Source: Chalara sp. BL73
Taxonomy: Eukaryota; Ascomycota; Leotiomycetes; Helotiales
Assembly: GCA_918026815.1 (NCBI GenBank)
Contig: CAKJVC010000075.1
Coordinates: 248,001 to 312,000 of the forward strand
Length of the DNA stretch: 64,000 nucleotides
Direction: 5' to 3'
The first letter of the stretch is position 1, and each line of letters starts with the position of its first letter. The notes under the pieces were generated by a model, which did not search any database, was not told where the DNA came from, and worked only from the letters and a program-made list of their open reading frames with translations. Position numbers and translations under genes: made by a program. Positions 23,809 to 36,109 of this stretch are shown piece by piece.

Positions 23809-26699
23809 AGTTTTAAGTTTTTCGATTAAGTGCTTGTTTAAATAACAAAACTTTAAAGTATTGTTTTTTGTAAACTCGATTTTGTAGTCGATATTTCGGT
23901 GTAAAACTAAAATGTTTGATTTTTGCTTTAAAAAAAAAGCTAAGCTGTTATAGTAAATACTCGGAATTTAGTTTTGCAAAAGTTTTTTTAATTTAGTAAA
24001 CTGCTGTTTTTGCTTTCGATTTTCAATTATCCGGTTTAAACTGTTTAGCGTAATTAAAAATAGCTCGATTTTTTATTGTCGAGCGTTTAGTATAAACTCG
24101 TTACTAGAAATTATTTTAATATTTAAATGTATACGCCGGCTATTTTTTTTTGCTTTAGCAAAGCTTTTTAGCTGAAGTTTTAGTTTGGCTTCAAGCTAGT
24201 AGTCGTAAAAGCGAGAAAGTTTACTAGCCATGACTTTTAGGCTTTTGCTGGTTTTTCGAGCTTAGATTGGCCTGTAAGCGCTAGCTCGAGTAAGCTTTTG
24301 GCTGACTGTAGCAAAGCTCGATTTTTCGAGTATAAGCTTTTAGCTAGCTGTAGCAAAACTCGATTTTTCGGGCATAAGCTTTTAACTAGCTGTAGCTTTT
24401 CGAACAATATAAACCGCTTAAACAGCTTAAACAGCTGGCTGTATAGCTTAAACGACTAACTGCTAAACAGTCTATACGGCTTAAATATGCAAACAGTTTT
24501 TTGCTAGTAAAGCTTAAGTTAAGTTTACTGTCAAAACTTTAATTTAAATACTGTTTAAACGTTTTTTGTCGTTTTTAACGATTGTTTTGTTTCGGCGTAG
24601 TATATTTTACTAGTATTGTATTTGAACTTGCTAAAGTCGAATATTGTTTTTTAAGTAAATAGCTATAATTCTAAAATAAGTATATACTAGTAAAAACTCT
24701 GGAAATTACTGTAGTTGTCGATAATAAACATTAATTAAAATCCGAAAATTATTAAAAAAATTACGTCCGAAAATTATATTATAAAAGCTTAGTTTTAAAA
24801 TAAGTAATAAAAAATTGTAAATCCGGCGATTATTAATTTCAATATTAAACAAAAAGTACTAAAAAATAAAAAATCTTTTTTTACTATTGTATTTTTTCGG
24901 ATAAATAAAATAAAAAAGCCGTTTAAGTTTCAATTCGAAAACGCGGCAAAAGTTTAATGCAAAACGAGTATCAATAAAAACATAACTACTAGCTCCGGTA
25001 TTACTTAAAGCTTTAGTTTGCATTGCAATTTCGTTTTTGTAAAAAATGCATATTACAGTAAAAAAATTGCTAGCTATTAGTAAACTTAAATCGATTTGTT
25101 GAAAATCGAATATATAAGCTTTAAAAAAAAAGCTTTAGTTTAAAGCTGTTCGTTTTCCGACTTATTTGCGTCGGTTTTATTTTGTGTTTTATTACTTAAA
25201 GCTTTTTTTTGCTTAATTTCTTGAATTTTAAATATAGTTCGAGAATCTAAGCAAAAACTTGCAAAATGCTTTTTTTTACCGTATTTAAAACAAGTGTTTT
25301 AAAAATAATCCGAAACTAAACTACAAGCCGGGCTATTACGGCTTGTAACTAAACTTAAAATAGCACACTAAAGTACTAGCAAAAAAGCTCGGTAAATTTT
25401 CGGAGCTGAAAAAAGTTTTTAACGTTTAAAAGCCGAAATAGTGTTTGTTTTAGCTTAACGAGCTAGTGCCGATAAAAATTGTCGATAGAATTTTTACAAG
25501 TTAATACTTAACTGTTAACATTTATATACTAGTTTTTAATACGTGAAATGCTAATAGTGTATAGCTAAAAGTCGGTTTTGGAATTCTTTATTTAGCTTTT
25601 TTTACAAATAGCTTTTTTAAGTCGAAAAAAAAACTCGCTTTACAACAGCTAAACAAGCAAACTCGGTATAAAAATCATTAAAGTTTTGTACGGCTTATTG
25701 TTTTAAAGCGTAAAACTGGTTTTCGGCCTTTTCGGCTTTAAAATAATTCCGAAAAATTGTGTTTAAATAAGCTAGTATTTCGTCGATAAAAAGCTAAAGT
25801 TTTAAACTATTTTTGTTATATTAAGGCGAAAAATAACGTTATACTTTATTTGTAGTACAACTAAACACGTAATCGATTCGTTTTTGTTTTGTAAACTACT
25901 AATTCGTATTTGCTTTAAGTTTTCTTTGTAATAAAAATTTCTAAGCAATATACGTAAGCGAAATGTTGTCGTTTAAAAAGTTTAAATTTCAGTACTTCGA
26001 AAAAAGCTTTTTTAAGTATAGCCGAAATTTATGCTGCTTACTAAACTTAAGCTTATAATTGCTATTAGAAAATAAGCTGTTTAATAGTAACGCGTTTAAG
26101 TTATTTTTTTGTTTTTGAAATAATCGAAAAATCGAAAGTTTTTTTACTAAAAAAACTAAGTTGCTTAGTTTTGTAACTGTTAACCGTTTTAGTAACACAC
26201 GAAACTGACTGTTTAAAAACTAAACAAAAATTTTTAAAATATCAGCTACTTGCTGATTTAATTAATTGCGTACGTTTTTTTCAAGTTTTTTGCTAGTTAA
26301 CGACCGGCTTATTTTTTTAAAAGTAGCAGTTAACAACGTTGCTTCAAAAATAGTACAGTCGTTTAATTAAACTAAAAAAGTATTTTTTGTCGAAAAAAGT
26401 TTAAAAAACGTTTTTTGTTTTTTTTCGACGAACTTCTTTTTTGTCGTAAGTATATTGCTGTAAAGTAAATTCGAAAATAAAAAAATGTAGTAGTAATAGT
26501 TTAACTCGACTAATTAAAAAAAGCGGCTTAATTAGTATGTACTAAAAACTAGAGTTAGTATATACAAGCTTTAACTTTAGCTTATATTTTCACAAATTTC
26601 GTTTGTAGCGTCGTAAAATAGTTTTTACAGTATTAATTTAATACAAAAAAAAAATATTATTAAACTTCGTTTTCGAAAAGTTTGTCGAGTTTGTTTTAA

Positions 26700-26987
26700 T
26701 GTAACAACTCAAGTCGAACAAAAATTTCGATTTGTGTATTTCGATAAAAAAACTTAAAAGTGTGAACAACTATTAATTGTTATAACTAAAAAAACAAACT
26801 ACAAGCAGAAAAAAGTAAAAAAAGCAGTGCTTTATATACAGAATGCTGGCCAGGGGCTAGTGTAAGCGAGCTTTGTAGCGTTGGTTGCTAAGCTTTGAAG
26901 TGCCGAGCCCTGTAGTAACAAGGGCCAAGCTTTACCGAGCTTTGCAGTGCTTGGCGCCAAGCTCGAGGTAGGGCCAGGGCCGTGACA
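26700..26987 (-). repeat. LTR (5' LTR in coding orientation) of the gypsy element
   Basis: 288 bp, same ends as the copy at 20468. Here the left (inner) half is RIP-mutated and the right (outer) half keeps GC-rich sequence such as GAGGTAGGGCCAGGGCCGTG. Confidence 0.93.
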
Positions 26988-26992
26988 TTAAC

Positions 26993-28078
26993 TAAGCTTG
27001 AATTTTTTTAATAATTCAGTTAAGTAACTTGTTAAATAAAGTTTTTAATTAAAAATTAAACCGATTACAAAAAAAAAGCTACCGATTTTTTTCGCAATAA
27101 CGTTTTAGTTAGTTTGTAAATTGTTTTTTTTAACGATATTAAATAAGTCGTACAGCTGAATTAGTTTGTAGCTATACTTTTTTTTTAGCTAAATAGTGTT
27201 TATATATTATTTTAAAGCGGCTAAAATATATTAGCCGAATATTAATAGTACTAATTTAAGCTAAAAGTAAACTAAAACTAAAGTTAGCAAATAACAAAAA
27301 TAAAAAAAATTGCTTTTTTAAGTCAAAAAAAAGCGATATTGCTTAAAACGTAAACAATTTAAAGTTTGCTATTAGCTCCGAAAAAATAGCATTTTAAAGT
27401 TTTGTTTTAGTAATATTTTTAAGTTTTTTAATAGAATTTAATTAAAAAACTAAAAATACGGTTAAAGTATGTTTTTAAACTATTTTTTAAATATTTATTA
27501 AGTATTAAAAACTTGCTTTAGTGTAATTTAGTTGTTTGCAAAGCTTACATCGCTGTATATGTACGCGTTTTTCGGTAGCTTTAAAGCCGAAAAACAGCTT
27601 TTTAGTACTTTAAGTTTTTAAAAAAGCAGTTAAATAGCTAATAACTCGAAATAGCTTAAAAATTAGTTCCGATAGTGTTATATATCGATTTTAGTACTAG
27701 TGTAAATAAAAGTTTTTTTAAAAAAAAAGTATTTTTAATTTTTTTGTTTTTTAAACTTTATAGTTACAAAGCAAACTAGTAGTAATTATAAAAACGCTTG
27801 TACAAGTTTTAAAAAGTCGTTTTAAGCTTATATAGTAGTTTTTAATTAGTCGAATTGCCGTATTTGTAATATAGCTATAACAAGTGTAATATATAACTCG
27901 ATTAAAAGTTAAAAGCGTTTTTATTCGTTTTTTTGCTGAAATTTCTTTAAAGCTTTGGATTTAATTTGCTACTGTTTGTTTAATTGAACGCTAAATAGTC
28001 AAAAAGTCTTTTTGTAAACTAGCTATATAGCACTTAAGTAAAGCATATGCAAATTCGACACTATATAATAGTTACTAT
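26993..28078. other. RIP-mutated AT-rich DNA, probably older element interior
   Basis: Very AT-rich with residual TCG motifs. No open frame of useful length. It lies between the gypsy element and an older LTR fragment, and may be the interior of a related element that was the insertion target, but no domain could be recognised. Confidence 0.4.
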
Positions 28079-28254
28079 TGTAACAATTCAAGCTAAACAA
28101 AAATTTCGATTCGTAAATCTAAATAAAAAAAGCTCAAAAGTGTAAACAACTATTAATTGTAATAACTAAAAAAACAAGCTACGAACAAAAAAAAAGAAAA
28201 AAAGCAGTGCTTTATATACAAGAACTAGCCGAAAGCCAGTATAAGCGAGCTTTG
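28079..28254. mobile_element. Truncated LTR of the 288-bp family
   Basis: Begins TGTAACAATTCAAG and can be followed through the shared AACTATTAATTGTAATAACT and GCAGTGCTTTATATACA blocks to GTATAAGCGAGCTTTG. It then stops abruptly, about 110 bp short of the normal LTR end. RIP-mutated throughout. Confidence 0.8.
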
Positions 28255-28680
28255 TGTAACGTACGGGGTAGCTTTGTGCCGAGGTAGCTGGGCTTGGGGC
28301 TCGTTGGTTGGTATAATATGTATGAAATAGATTAGACACTGCTTTTTACGTAAAAGTGAAACGTTACAAGTATAACAAAAACTATATTGCTAAATTATAA
28401 TAAAGTTAAGCACGAAGCTTTTAAACTACGAAACTATAACTATTGAAATAAGTATGCTAAATTGACCACAGTCAATTTGGGGAAAAAAAGCTTGTGCTGT
28501 ACGTAAAGTCTGCCCAATTACAGTGGTTCAGGAAAAATAAATTGATTGATTAAAAAGCTTTACGGAAGTGCTCAGTAAAAAAAGTGCGACTTTTTTACTG
28601 ATAACTAAGCTATTACATGAAGTATAGCTTATGCTTTACAAGTGAGCTATATTACTAATTCTTAACAATCGGTATAATTT
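28255..28680. other. Less-mutated patch with hairpin, unknown origin
   Basis: After the broken LTR the sequence turns GC-richer (GTACGGGGTAGC, GGGCTTGGGGCTCG). It contains GACCACAGTCAATTTGGGG and a near-perfect inverted repeat at 28573-28600. No coding region. It may be the end of a DNA transposon or non-repeat DNA that escaped RIP. Confidence 0.35.
28573..28600. repeat. Hairpin-forming inverted repeat
   Basis: CAGTAAAAAAAGT, a three-base GCG loop, then ACTTTTTTACTG. The arms match except for one extra A. Strong enough to form a stem of about 12 bp. Confidence 0.75.
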
Positions 28681-30628
28681 AAAATATAACAAGTTTTTTA
28701 AAAATTCGCAAAATTATTTTAAAAAATAAATATAATACAAAATTGTTTTTAATTAAAAAAACGAAATAAACTATTAAATTTTATTTTATTTAAAAAAAAA
28801 AAAACTGCGAAATTCTTTTTTATACTAAAATTAAAATTTAGTAAAAAGTAAAAATATTTAAAAAAAACTTTTATTATTATTATTTAAATTTTTATTTTTT
28901 ATTATTTTTTTTTAAAATTAACAGTTTATATATAATTGTTTTTATTTTTTTTATTTTAAACTGTTAACGTTAATTTAAAAACTTGTTTGTAAATTTATTA
29001 AATAATAAAACTATTAAACGAAAAATTAGTTTATATTTATATTTAATAAAATAATAAATATATTGTTTAGTATTTACGTTAGTTATATTTCGACAAATTT
29101 TATTATTTAATTTTGTTAATATAAATCGAATATATTTTATATAAACGAATTAATGCTATATACTATTTACGAATTTAATATATATTTATTTAAAAAAAAT
29201 ATATAATTTGTAAAACTTGTTTTTTGTAATTAAAAAATTTAAATTTAAACATTAATTTAAATAAAAACTACAAATTAGTTTAAGTTTTAATAGCAATTTT
29301 TAGCTAAATTATATAAAAAAATTTAATAAAAAATTCGAATTTAATAAATAATCGATAAACAAGTAATAAACGTATAAAAGTATTATTAATTTGTTATAGT
29401 TAATTAATAAATTTAAAATAATATTACAAACGCGCTTTAAAATTTTTAAAATAAATATTATTTAAATCGATTAATAAAAAACGTTTATTATAATAAAAAA
29501 AATTGTAAAATTAAATATTTTAAAAAAATTATAATAAAAATATTTAACTCGAAACTAAAAACGTTAGTTACGCAATTATTTAAAAAAAAAAAAAACTAGT
29601 CGAAAATTGCAAAATAATTGTTTATATTTAAAAATATAAATTATTTATAAAAAGTCGAACATTTAATTTATAAAATAGTATTTTTTGTTATTTAACATTA
29701 AAATAATATAAAATATATTAAATATTAACGTACGTTTTTGTAACAAGTTCAAAAATAAATAAAAAATTTACGTATTATAAATAAAAATTTAAAAATTAAA
29801 TAATATTATTCGAAGTATTAAAAAAAAAAGCTTAAAATTACAATTACTAAATATAATATATAACTAATAAACTAGTACAAAACTAAATTTAACTCGATTA
29901 TTTTAAAAAAAATATTAATACAAATGTTTTTATATAAAAAAACTGTTAACAAAAAAACAAAACTGTTTTAAAACGTATTGTTATTACAGCTGTTTATTTT
30001 ATTAGTATATATAAAAAAAAAAAAATTGTTTCGAATTGTTAAAATAGTTTTTTTTATATTTAAAACTCGTTATACGAAATTATTAAATAGTTTACTAAAA
30101 ATAAACAGTTAGTAAATAAATAAAATAAAAAAAATATAAATATATTGCTTTTTTTTTATAAACTATTTGTTGAACGTACTTTTTATTTTTTTAATATACT
30201 TTTTTATATTTAGCTTTTTATTTTTTTTTAGTATAAAAAAGTATAATAATAATAAAGTAATTTAATAATAAAAAACAATTAATAAAACTGTAATAATAAT
30301 TAAAATAATAATAGTAATAATAATAATAGTAATAGTATTGTTGTTGTTAAAAAAAAAAGTTAAAAACAAAAAATACTAATTTATACTATATAATTTACTT
30401 AATCGAAAAAGTAATAACCGAATAAACAAAAATTATTAAATTACAGTTTATTCGTTAAAAAACTTAAAGTTTACAATATTGCATTTAAAATTTTAAACTT
30501 CGAAATTAACTTTTTTTAAAACAATATTAACACGTTTTTGCTATACAAAAATAAACGCGCGCATTTTAAAACAATACAAAAATATTTTAGTATTTTTGCG
30601 AACTGTTTTTAAATCAATAAAATTACAG
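28681..30628. other. Extremely AT-rich, heavily RIP-mutated DNA
   Basis: Almost pure A/T with scattered TCG and ACG. No frame, LTR or inverted repeat could be recognised. TAA/ATA triplet-like runs occur at about 30240-30350. It is the target DNA of the Fot1/pogo insertion. Confidence 0.6.
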
Positions 30629-30630
30629 TA

Positions 30631-30685
30631 ACGTAATCCACAAGCGAGTGGTCAACACAAGCGAGTGGTCATATTTTTCTTGGCA
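30631..30685. repeat. Left TIR with two internal direct repeats
   Basis: Within the 55-bp TIR the 14-mer CAAGCGAGTGGTCA occurs twice, separated by ACA. Paired subterminal repeats of this kind are usually transposase binding sites. Confidence 0.9.
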
Positions 30686-30727
30686 TTAAACTTTTGAATT
30701 TATACAACAATTATACAACAACTACAA

Positions 30728-32383
30728 ATGGTTCGTACGTGGAAAGAATCGGACATGCTTTTAGCTGTTCAGACTGTACAAAATAACCCTCGAATACATG
30801 TTACTAAAATTGCACGAATATATAATGTGCCTAATACATCATTACGCCGTAGAGTTCGAGGGACACCCGCAAAGCAAAATACTACACCAGCAAATCGAAA
30901 ATTAAGTTAATTAGAAAAAGAAACTATCGTACGACATATTCTTGACTTGGATTCGCGATCGTTTCCTCCTCGAATAAGCAATGTTGAAAATATGGCAAAT
31001 CGATTGCTTGCGGAACGAAACGCGGAACGCGTCGGCAAGAATTGGACTTCAAATTTCGTACGACGACAACTAGAGCTTCGGACGCGTTTTAATCGGAAAA
31101 TTGATTATTAAAGAGCTAAATGCGAAGATCCGAACGTGTATAACGCGTAGTTTCGGCTCGTACGAAACACAATTGACAAATACGGAATCAACGAAGAAGA
31201 TATATACAACTTTGACGAAACCGGGTTTTTAATGGGCCAAATTTCGTCCGAAATGGTTGTAACAAGCGCTGAACGGCAAAATAGACTTCGAACTGTACAA
31301 CAAGGAAACCGCGAATGGATTACAGTTATTCAAGGTATTAGTTCGTACGGCTATGCGCTACTGCTATATATTATTGTTGCAGGCAAAACCCACTTATCGT
31401 TATAGTACGAAAACAGTCAATTGCCGGACGATTGGGTAATTGCAGTTACGGCAAATGGTTGGACAACAAATGAACGCGGTTTAGATTGGATTCAGCATTT
31501 TGATCAGCACACAAAACGTCGTACGAAAGGTGTATATCGGCTTCTTATTCTTGACGGTCACGAAAGCTATCATTCGACCGAATTTGAGCTTTATTGCAAA
31601 AAACACAATATTATAACGTTGTGTATGCTTGCACATTCATTTCACAAGCTTCAGCCACTTGATGTTGGGTGTTTCCGCGCGTTGAAACGTTCGTACGGTA
31701 CAGAAATTGAAAAATTAATGCGTGCGCATATAACACACATTTCTAAAAAAGACTTTTTTCCAGCTTTTTACACTGCATTTCGTACGACAATGACAGAATC
31801 AAATATTCAAGAAAGGTTTCGCGGAACAGGGCTTGTACCGTACGATCCAGATTATGTGATTTCACAGCTTGATATTAGACTTTCTACTCCAACTCCTTCG
31901 ACAACTTCGTCTAACTTGCTTTCAGCTTGGGAGCCAAAAACACCGCACAATTTGGTTGAAGCACAATCTCAAACAAAATATGTTAAAGAAAGGATCGTAC
32001 GACATCAAAATAGCTCTCCGACTTCGCTTTTATCAAGTATAGATCAGTTTGCTAAAAGTGCAACGCGTGCAATGCATAAACTTGTTTTGCTACGCTAAGA
32101 AAACGTAGCACTTCGCAAAGCAAATAATGAGCTTAGTCGGCGTCGTCGTACGAAAAAGCGTCGAATTCAAGAAAGAGAATCACTTAGTTTACGAGATGCA
32201 CAAAACCTTCAGGCTCAAAATAACGTTAATACGCAATTGCAGACCGATTTAGCCGAAAGTAGTAGTCGTACGAAAGTTTCCGCACCACAACAACGACGTT
32301 GTAAATCGTGCGGAGAATTTGGTCATAACGTACGAACGTGTCAAAATATTAAAGTAGAACTTGGAGATTCCGAATCTGAATAG
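30728..32383 (+). pseudogene. Fot1/pogo-like DDE transposase, five in-frame stops
   Basis: A single 551-codon frame with no frameshift. In order: an N-terminal HTH-psq type DNA-binding region (AVQTVQNNPRIHVTKIARIY and VPNTSLRRRV), a second HTH region (NRLLAERNAERVGKNWTSNF), then the catalytic triad: D163 in YNFDETGF, D276 in LLILDGHESYH and D312 in LQPLDVGCF. This is DD35D spacing as expected for pogo/Fot1. A basic C-terminal stretch (RRRRTKKRR) is followed by a CCHC zinc knuckle, C-x2-C-x4-H-x4-C, at residues 525-538. Stops lie at residues 61, 128, 141, 226 and 457. From family knowledge 141 and 226 should be Trp and the others fit Gln, so all five are single RIP-type transitions. Confidence 0.93.
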
Positions 32384-32433
32384 CTGTAATTAATTAATTG
32401 TTTAATTGTTGTGTTATTTAACTTTTTGTGTTG

Positions 32434-32488
32434 TGCCAAGAAAAATATGACCACTCGCTTGTGTTGACCACTCGCTTGTGGATTACGT
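32434..32488. repeat. Right TIR of the Fot1/pogo element
   Basis: Exact reverse complement of 30631-30685, including both copies of the 14-bp subrepeat. Followed by the TA duplication at 32489-32490. Confidence 0.95.
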
Positions 32489-32490
32489 TA

Positions 32491-33229
32491 TAAAAAAATA
32501 AAAAATATGTTACAAAACCGATTTATATTAAAAATCATTAAGTAAATACGCGAACACGCTAAAAATAGCCAAAAAGTTAATATTTATAAAAACAGTTTAA
32601 TTGTAAATTACTTGTTTTTTAAATATATATATATACAATAATATTACTTCGCTACAGTATATTATTTAATTAAATTAAATTAAATTATTTATAGTTAATT
32701 TAATTTAATTTAACTTTTTTTTTAGTTAATTAATTTATAATTTAATTTAATTTAATTTAATTAAAAAAATTAATTAACTGCTAAAATATTACTAAGTTTC
32801 GCTTAAATAAGCGAATAGTTTTTAGCTAATAAATAAGCTTTAAAGTTATATAAGCCGACTAATACTTTTAGAACTTTCGAAAAAAATTTAAATAATACTA
32901 TTTACTTTTATTTACTTTTTTGATTAATAATAATAAAACTAAGTTATTTTAGAAATTACTATTGCTTATAAACTATTAATTACTAATATTTAATTACTAA
33001 TTAATTTATTACAAATTAAGATTACTACAGAATCTACTAAAATAAAAAAAGTAAATATATATTACTTAAGTTTTTTTTTTAATTTTTTTAATACTACTTT
33101 TTAAAGTATAATTTACAATATACTTACTTTACTGTATACTTTTATACTTTTATACTTTTATATTTAATACTTATATATATAAGCTATATAAACTTTTTAA
33201 AAAAAATATTTTATACTACTTCTACTCGA
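32491..33229. other. AT-rich DNA with TTTAA repeats
   Basis: Contains runs of TTTAA / TTAAA at 32665-32765. A similar TATAGTAATTTAATTTAATT stretch occurs at 36031-36050, beyond the hAT relic, so the two may mark the ends of that element. No gene. Confidence 0.4.
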
Positions 33230-35960
33230 ACAAATCAACTTTAAAATAGCAATGATTTTAAACTTTCTGAAAATCAACTTAATATTTTTAAAAAAGAATA
33301 TTTTATTAAAGAATTAAACAAAGCTCAAGAAAATAAAAATAAACTTCGAACAGTTACAGTTACGTGTACTTAAGTACTTTATATATAATACTTTTTAATA
33401 TATTAAGTTATATATACTAATTAATTTAATAAGAAAAAGTTTTATAAACAAAACGTTTCGCATTAAACAAGTAACTATATTACACATTATAAGCGAAATT
33501 ATAAGCTAGTTTCTTTAAAGCTTTTAAAAAAAGACTTTAATAGTAAGTTTTTTTTAAAAAAAAATAAAAAAAAAGTTTAAATTATTTAAAACTTTTACTA
33601 ATAGTATTTATTAAGTTTTTAAGCCAGTAGCTCAGACGATAAGTCTAGTATTAAACAAGCTAATATAACCGATATATTTGCTTTTAATAAAGTTAAAAAA
33701 AGAAGTTTGAATTTTTTTGATAATAAAAAATTTAAAATAAAAGTTTTAAACTTTATATTATTAAATAATTTTTTTTTAAAATAAGCTTTAGTTTATTTTT
33801 TAAAGATTTATTAAACTATTGTAAAAAGTAAGTAATGTTTAAATTATTAATATATTTATATATTTATATAATTATATAATTATACCAATTTTTTTATAGA
33901 GATTTGCTTATAATTAATAAGAATATTATTAAAAAAGAATTAGAATCTTTATATTTTAGTTTTTTAAAACACTTTAATAATAAGCTTATTAAACATAAAA
34001 AAAAAAAAGTTTTTTTAGTTTTACTTTAAATGTTTAAACAGCATTTAATTAAAATGCTTATTTAAGAATTACTATATATGTTATTTATTATATATTTTAT
34101 TATATTATTTACTAATTATTTAATAAACATTATATAAGTAAAAGCTTTAAATTAGAGTTTTATTTATTAAAAATAGCAAAACTCGAAAATAAGCATTCCG
34201 GAGCTTATATGTGTAAAGTATTAATAAATACTTTAAATGAATTTAATATTACTTATAATATTAAAAGGTTAGTAGTTCTTTTTTATTATTATTAAACATA
34301 ATTTAATTAACTGATTATTAGTATTACTCGAAATAATGCTTCTTTTAATAATACTTTTATATTAAGCTTTAAAAAAGCTTACGAACTAAAAGCGCTTAAA
34401 TTTCAAAGAAATATAGCTTGCTGCGTATATGTGCTTAATATAGCAGTTCAAAATATATTAAAGTTTATTATTAAAACAACTAATAATATAAACGATAATA
34501 TAACTATTCAAGCTATAAAAAAAAAGAATTAGAACTAGAAAATGAGTTTTTAAATAGTAAGTTTTTAAGACTTTATTTTATTTTATTTAAAATTTATACT
34601 AATATATTTATTTAAATAATTTAAATAGAACTTATTTTATTTAAGAAAAAATAAAACTTATTATTATAGCTTTTAAATATAACTATAATAATAAAGCTGA
34701 ATTAGTAGCTTAAATTAAAGCTGCTAATATTGAAAAGTATAATATACTACAGTTAAGTAAGTGTTATATATTTTTTTATTTATTATTTTTATATAAATGC
34801 TAATTTTTTACTAAATAATGCTACTAAGTAGTTTTTTACTTTTAATATAATTAATAACTTCTTTATTATTTATAAGTTTATTAGTATTGTTATTAGCAAT
34901 TCTAATTATAAAGCTTTTAAAAACAAAAAGTTATTAATTACAAAAGAAAAAGAGTTATATTTAAAATATACTTTAAATATATTAAAAGTATTTGTTAAAG
35001 CTATAAATAAGCTACAAGCAAATACTTATTTTACTATATATTATATAATTTCTATAATATATAGTATATATAATCAACTAGACAAATTACAAAATGAATT
35101 AAAAGTAAGTTTTTTTTATTAAATTTTTATAAAGTAATTTGCTAATATTTTTTTAAAAGATTTCTTATATTCAATAAAGCAATTAACTTAAGAATTGCAA
35201 AATTACGGAAATACTATTTAAAAAAACAATATATAGAGCGTAATATTCGAAATAAAGTTTTATATATAAATTTATTATTAGACTTTAGAATTAAAGAAAA
35301 AAGCTTATTAGCTTTAAACTCATTTAAAGGTCAAATAATAGATTTAATACAATTACTTAAAAAAAAAAATTTTTGTAAGTAATCTTTTATTTTATATACG
35401 TTATAAATAATAATACTAATAAATTTATAAAGAAAAATCAGATTATTATAATAGTCTTTCTGAAAATCACTTTAATAAATCTTTTTAATTAAAAGATTTA
35501 GATATATATAGCAATAAAAAAAAGAAAATAGTATATATTTTAAAGCTAGTGAAAATAATATACTAGAAAAACTTGATTTATATTTTCAAGAAAAAAAAAC
35601 TAGTAAACAAGTACGTTTTTTAATTTTTATAAAATTTTTATTTAATTAATTATAAGTATTATACTAATTAAATTTTATAAGTAGAACCGTTAGCTTATTG
35701 GAAATTAAACGAATTTAATTTTCCGGTACTAGCTAATATAGCTAAGCGCTATTTAGCTATATTAGCTACTAGTGCTTTTAGTGAAATTTTTTTTTTTCAA
35801 AAAGGTTTAAACATTAATAAGCATAAAAATAGGCTTTCTAAAAAATACTTTTAATAGTATTATGTGCTTAAAAAGCTGGAGTGTATTAAAAGAAGAGCTT
35901 AAAAAAGTTAAAGAGCCTAAAAAGGCTAGTATAGTAAAAGAAGCTACTTTTATATGTTAG
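33230..35960 (+). pseudogene. hAT-family transposase relic with intron remnants
   Basis: Scattered plus-strand segments follow the order of a fungal hAT transposase. CKVLINTLNEFNITYN at about 34213-34260 and ITRNNASFNNTFI (cf. TTDNASNND in relatives) at about 34322-34365 mark the RNase H-like core. RNIACCVYVLNIAVQNILK follows near 34405. KLRKYYLKKQYIERN at about 35203 and a LLLDFRIKE stretch cover the region before the C-terminal domain. The dimerisation motif EPLAYWKLNEFNFPVLAN / IAKRYLAILATSAFSE sits at 35684-35785, followed by IMCLKSWSVLKEELK near 35860. Several breaks begin GTAAGT and look like introns. Frames are broken by stops and shifts, and the DNA is very AT-rich, so it is non-functional. 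The TIRs and 8-bp duplication were not identified. Confidence 0.82.
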
Positions 35961-36109
35961 TTTTAGTTTTTAGTTATTTTTTTTCTTTAGAAAAATTAAA
36001 TAAAAATTAAATAAAAATTACATTTTTTTTATAGTAATTTAATTTAATTTAAAAAAAATTAATTCATTTAATTTTTTCATGACACACTGCTTTGCTATTT
36101 AAGACTGTT

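Larger units (their letters stand above)
20463..26992 (-). mobile_element. Full-length Ty3/gypsy LTR retrotransposon, RIP-mutated, TSD TTAAC
   Basis: Two 288-bp LTRs (20468-20755 and 26700-26987) begin TGTAAC and end GTGACA, and are flanked by a perfect 5-bp duplication, TTAAC, at 20463-20467 and 26988-26992. The interior is on the minus strand. A gag zinc knuckle is recognisable at about 25262-25303 (C-F-K-Y-G-K-K-K-H-F-A-S-F-C, with the second Cys changed to Tyr as expected from G-to-A mutation), and reverse transcriptase at 23575-23808 (VLFARKSDSLLRFCVDYRKL and VFTKLNIR). Integrase must lie between about 21000 and 23300 but is too mutated for me to place. The element is not coding-competent. 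An AAAAATC x4 tandem repeat occurs near its 3' end. It is a different family from the chromovirus at 38928 and 56260. Confidence 0.93.
30629..32490 (+). mobile_element. Fot1/pogo-type DNA transposon with perfect 55-bp TIRs
   Basis: The element runs from 30631 to 32488 (1858 bp) and is flanked by TA (30629-30630 and 32489-32490), the target duplication of the Tc1/mariner-pogo superfamily. The terminal inverted repeats, 30631-30685 and 32434-32488, are identical over 55 bp and start ACGTAATCCACAAGCG. It carries one transposase frame on the plus strand and is clearly less AT-rich than its surroundings, so it inserted after most of the flanking RIP damage and was itself only lightly mutated. Confidence 0.95.
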
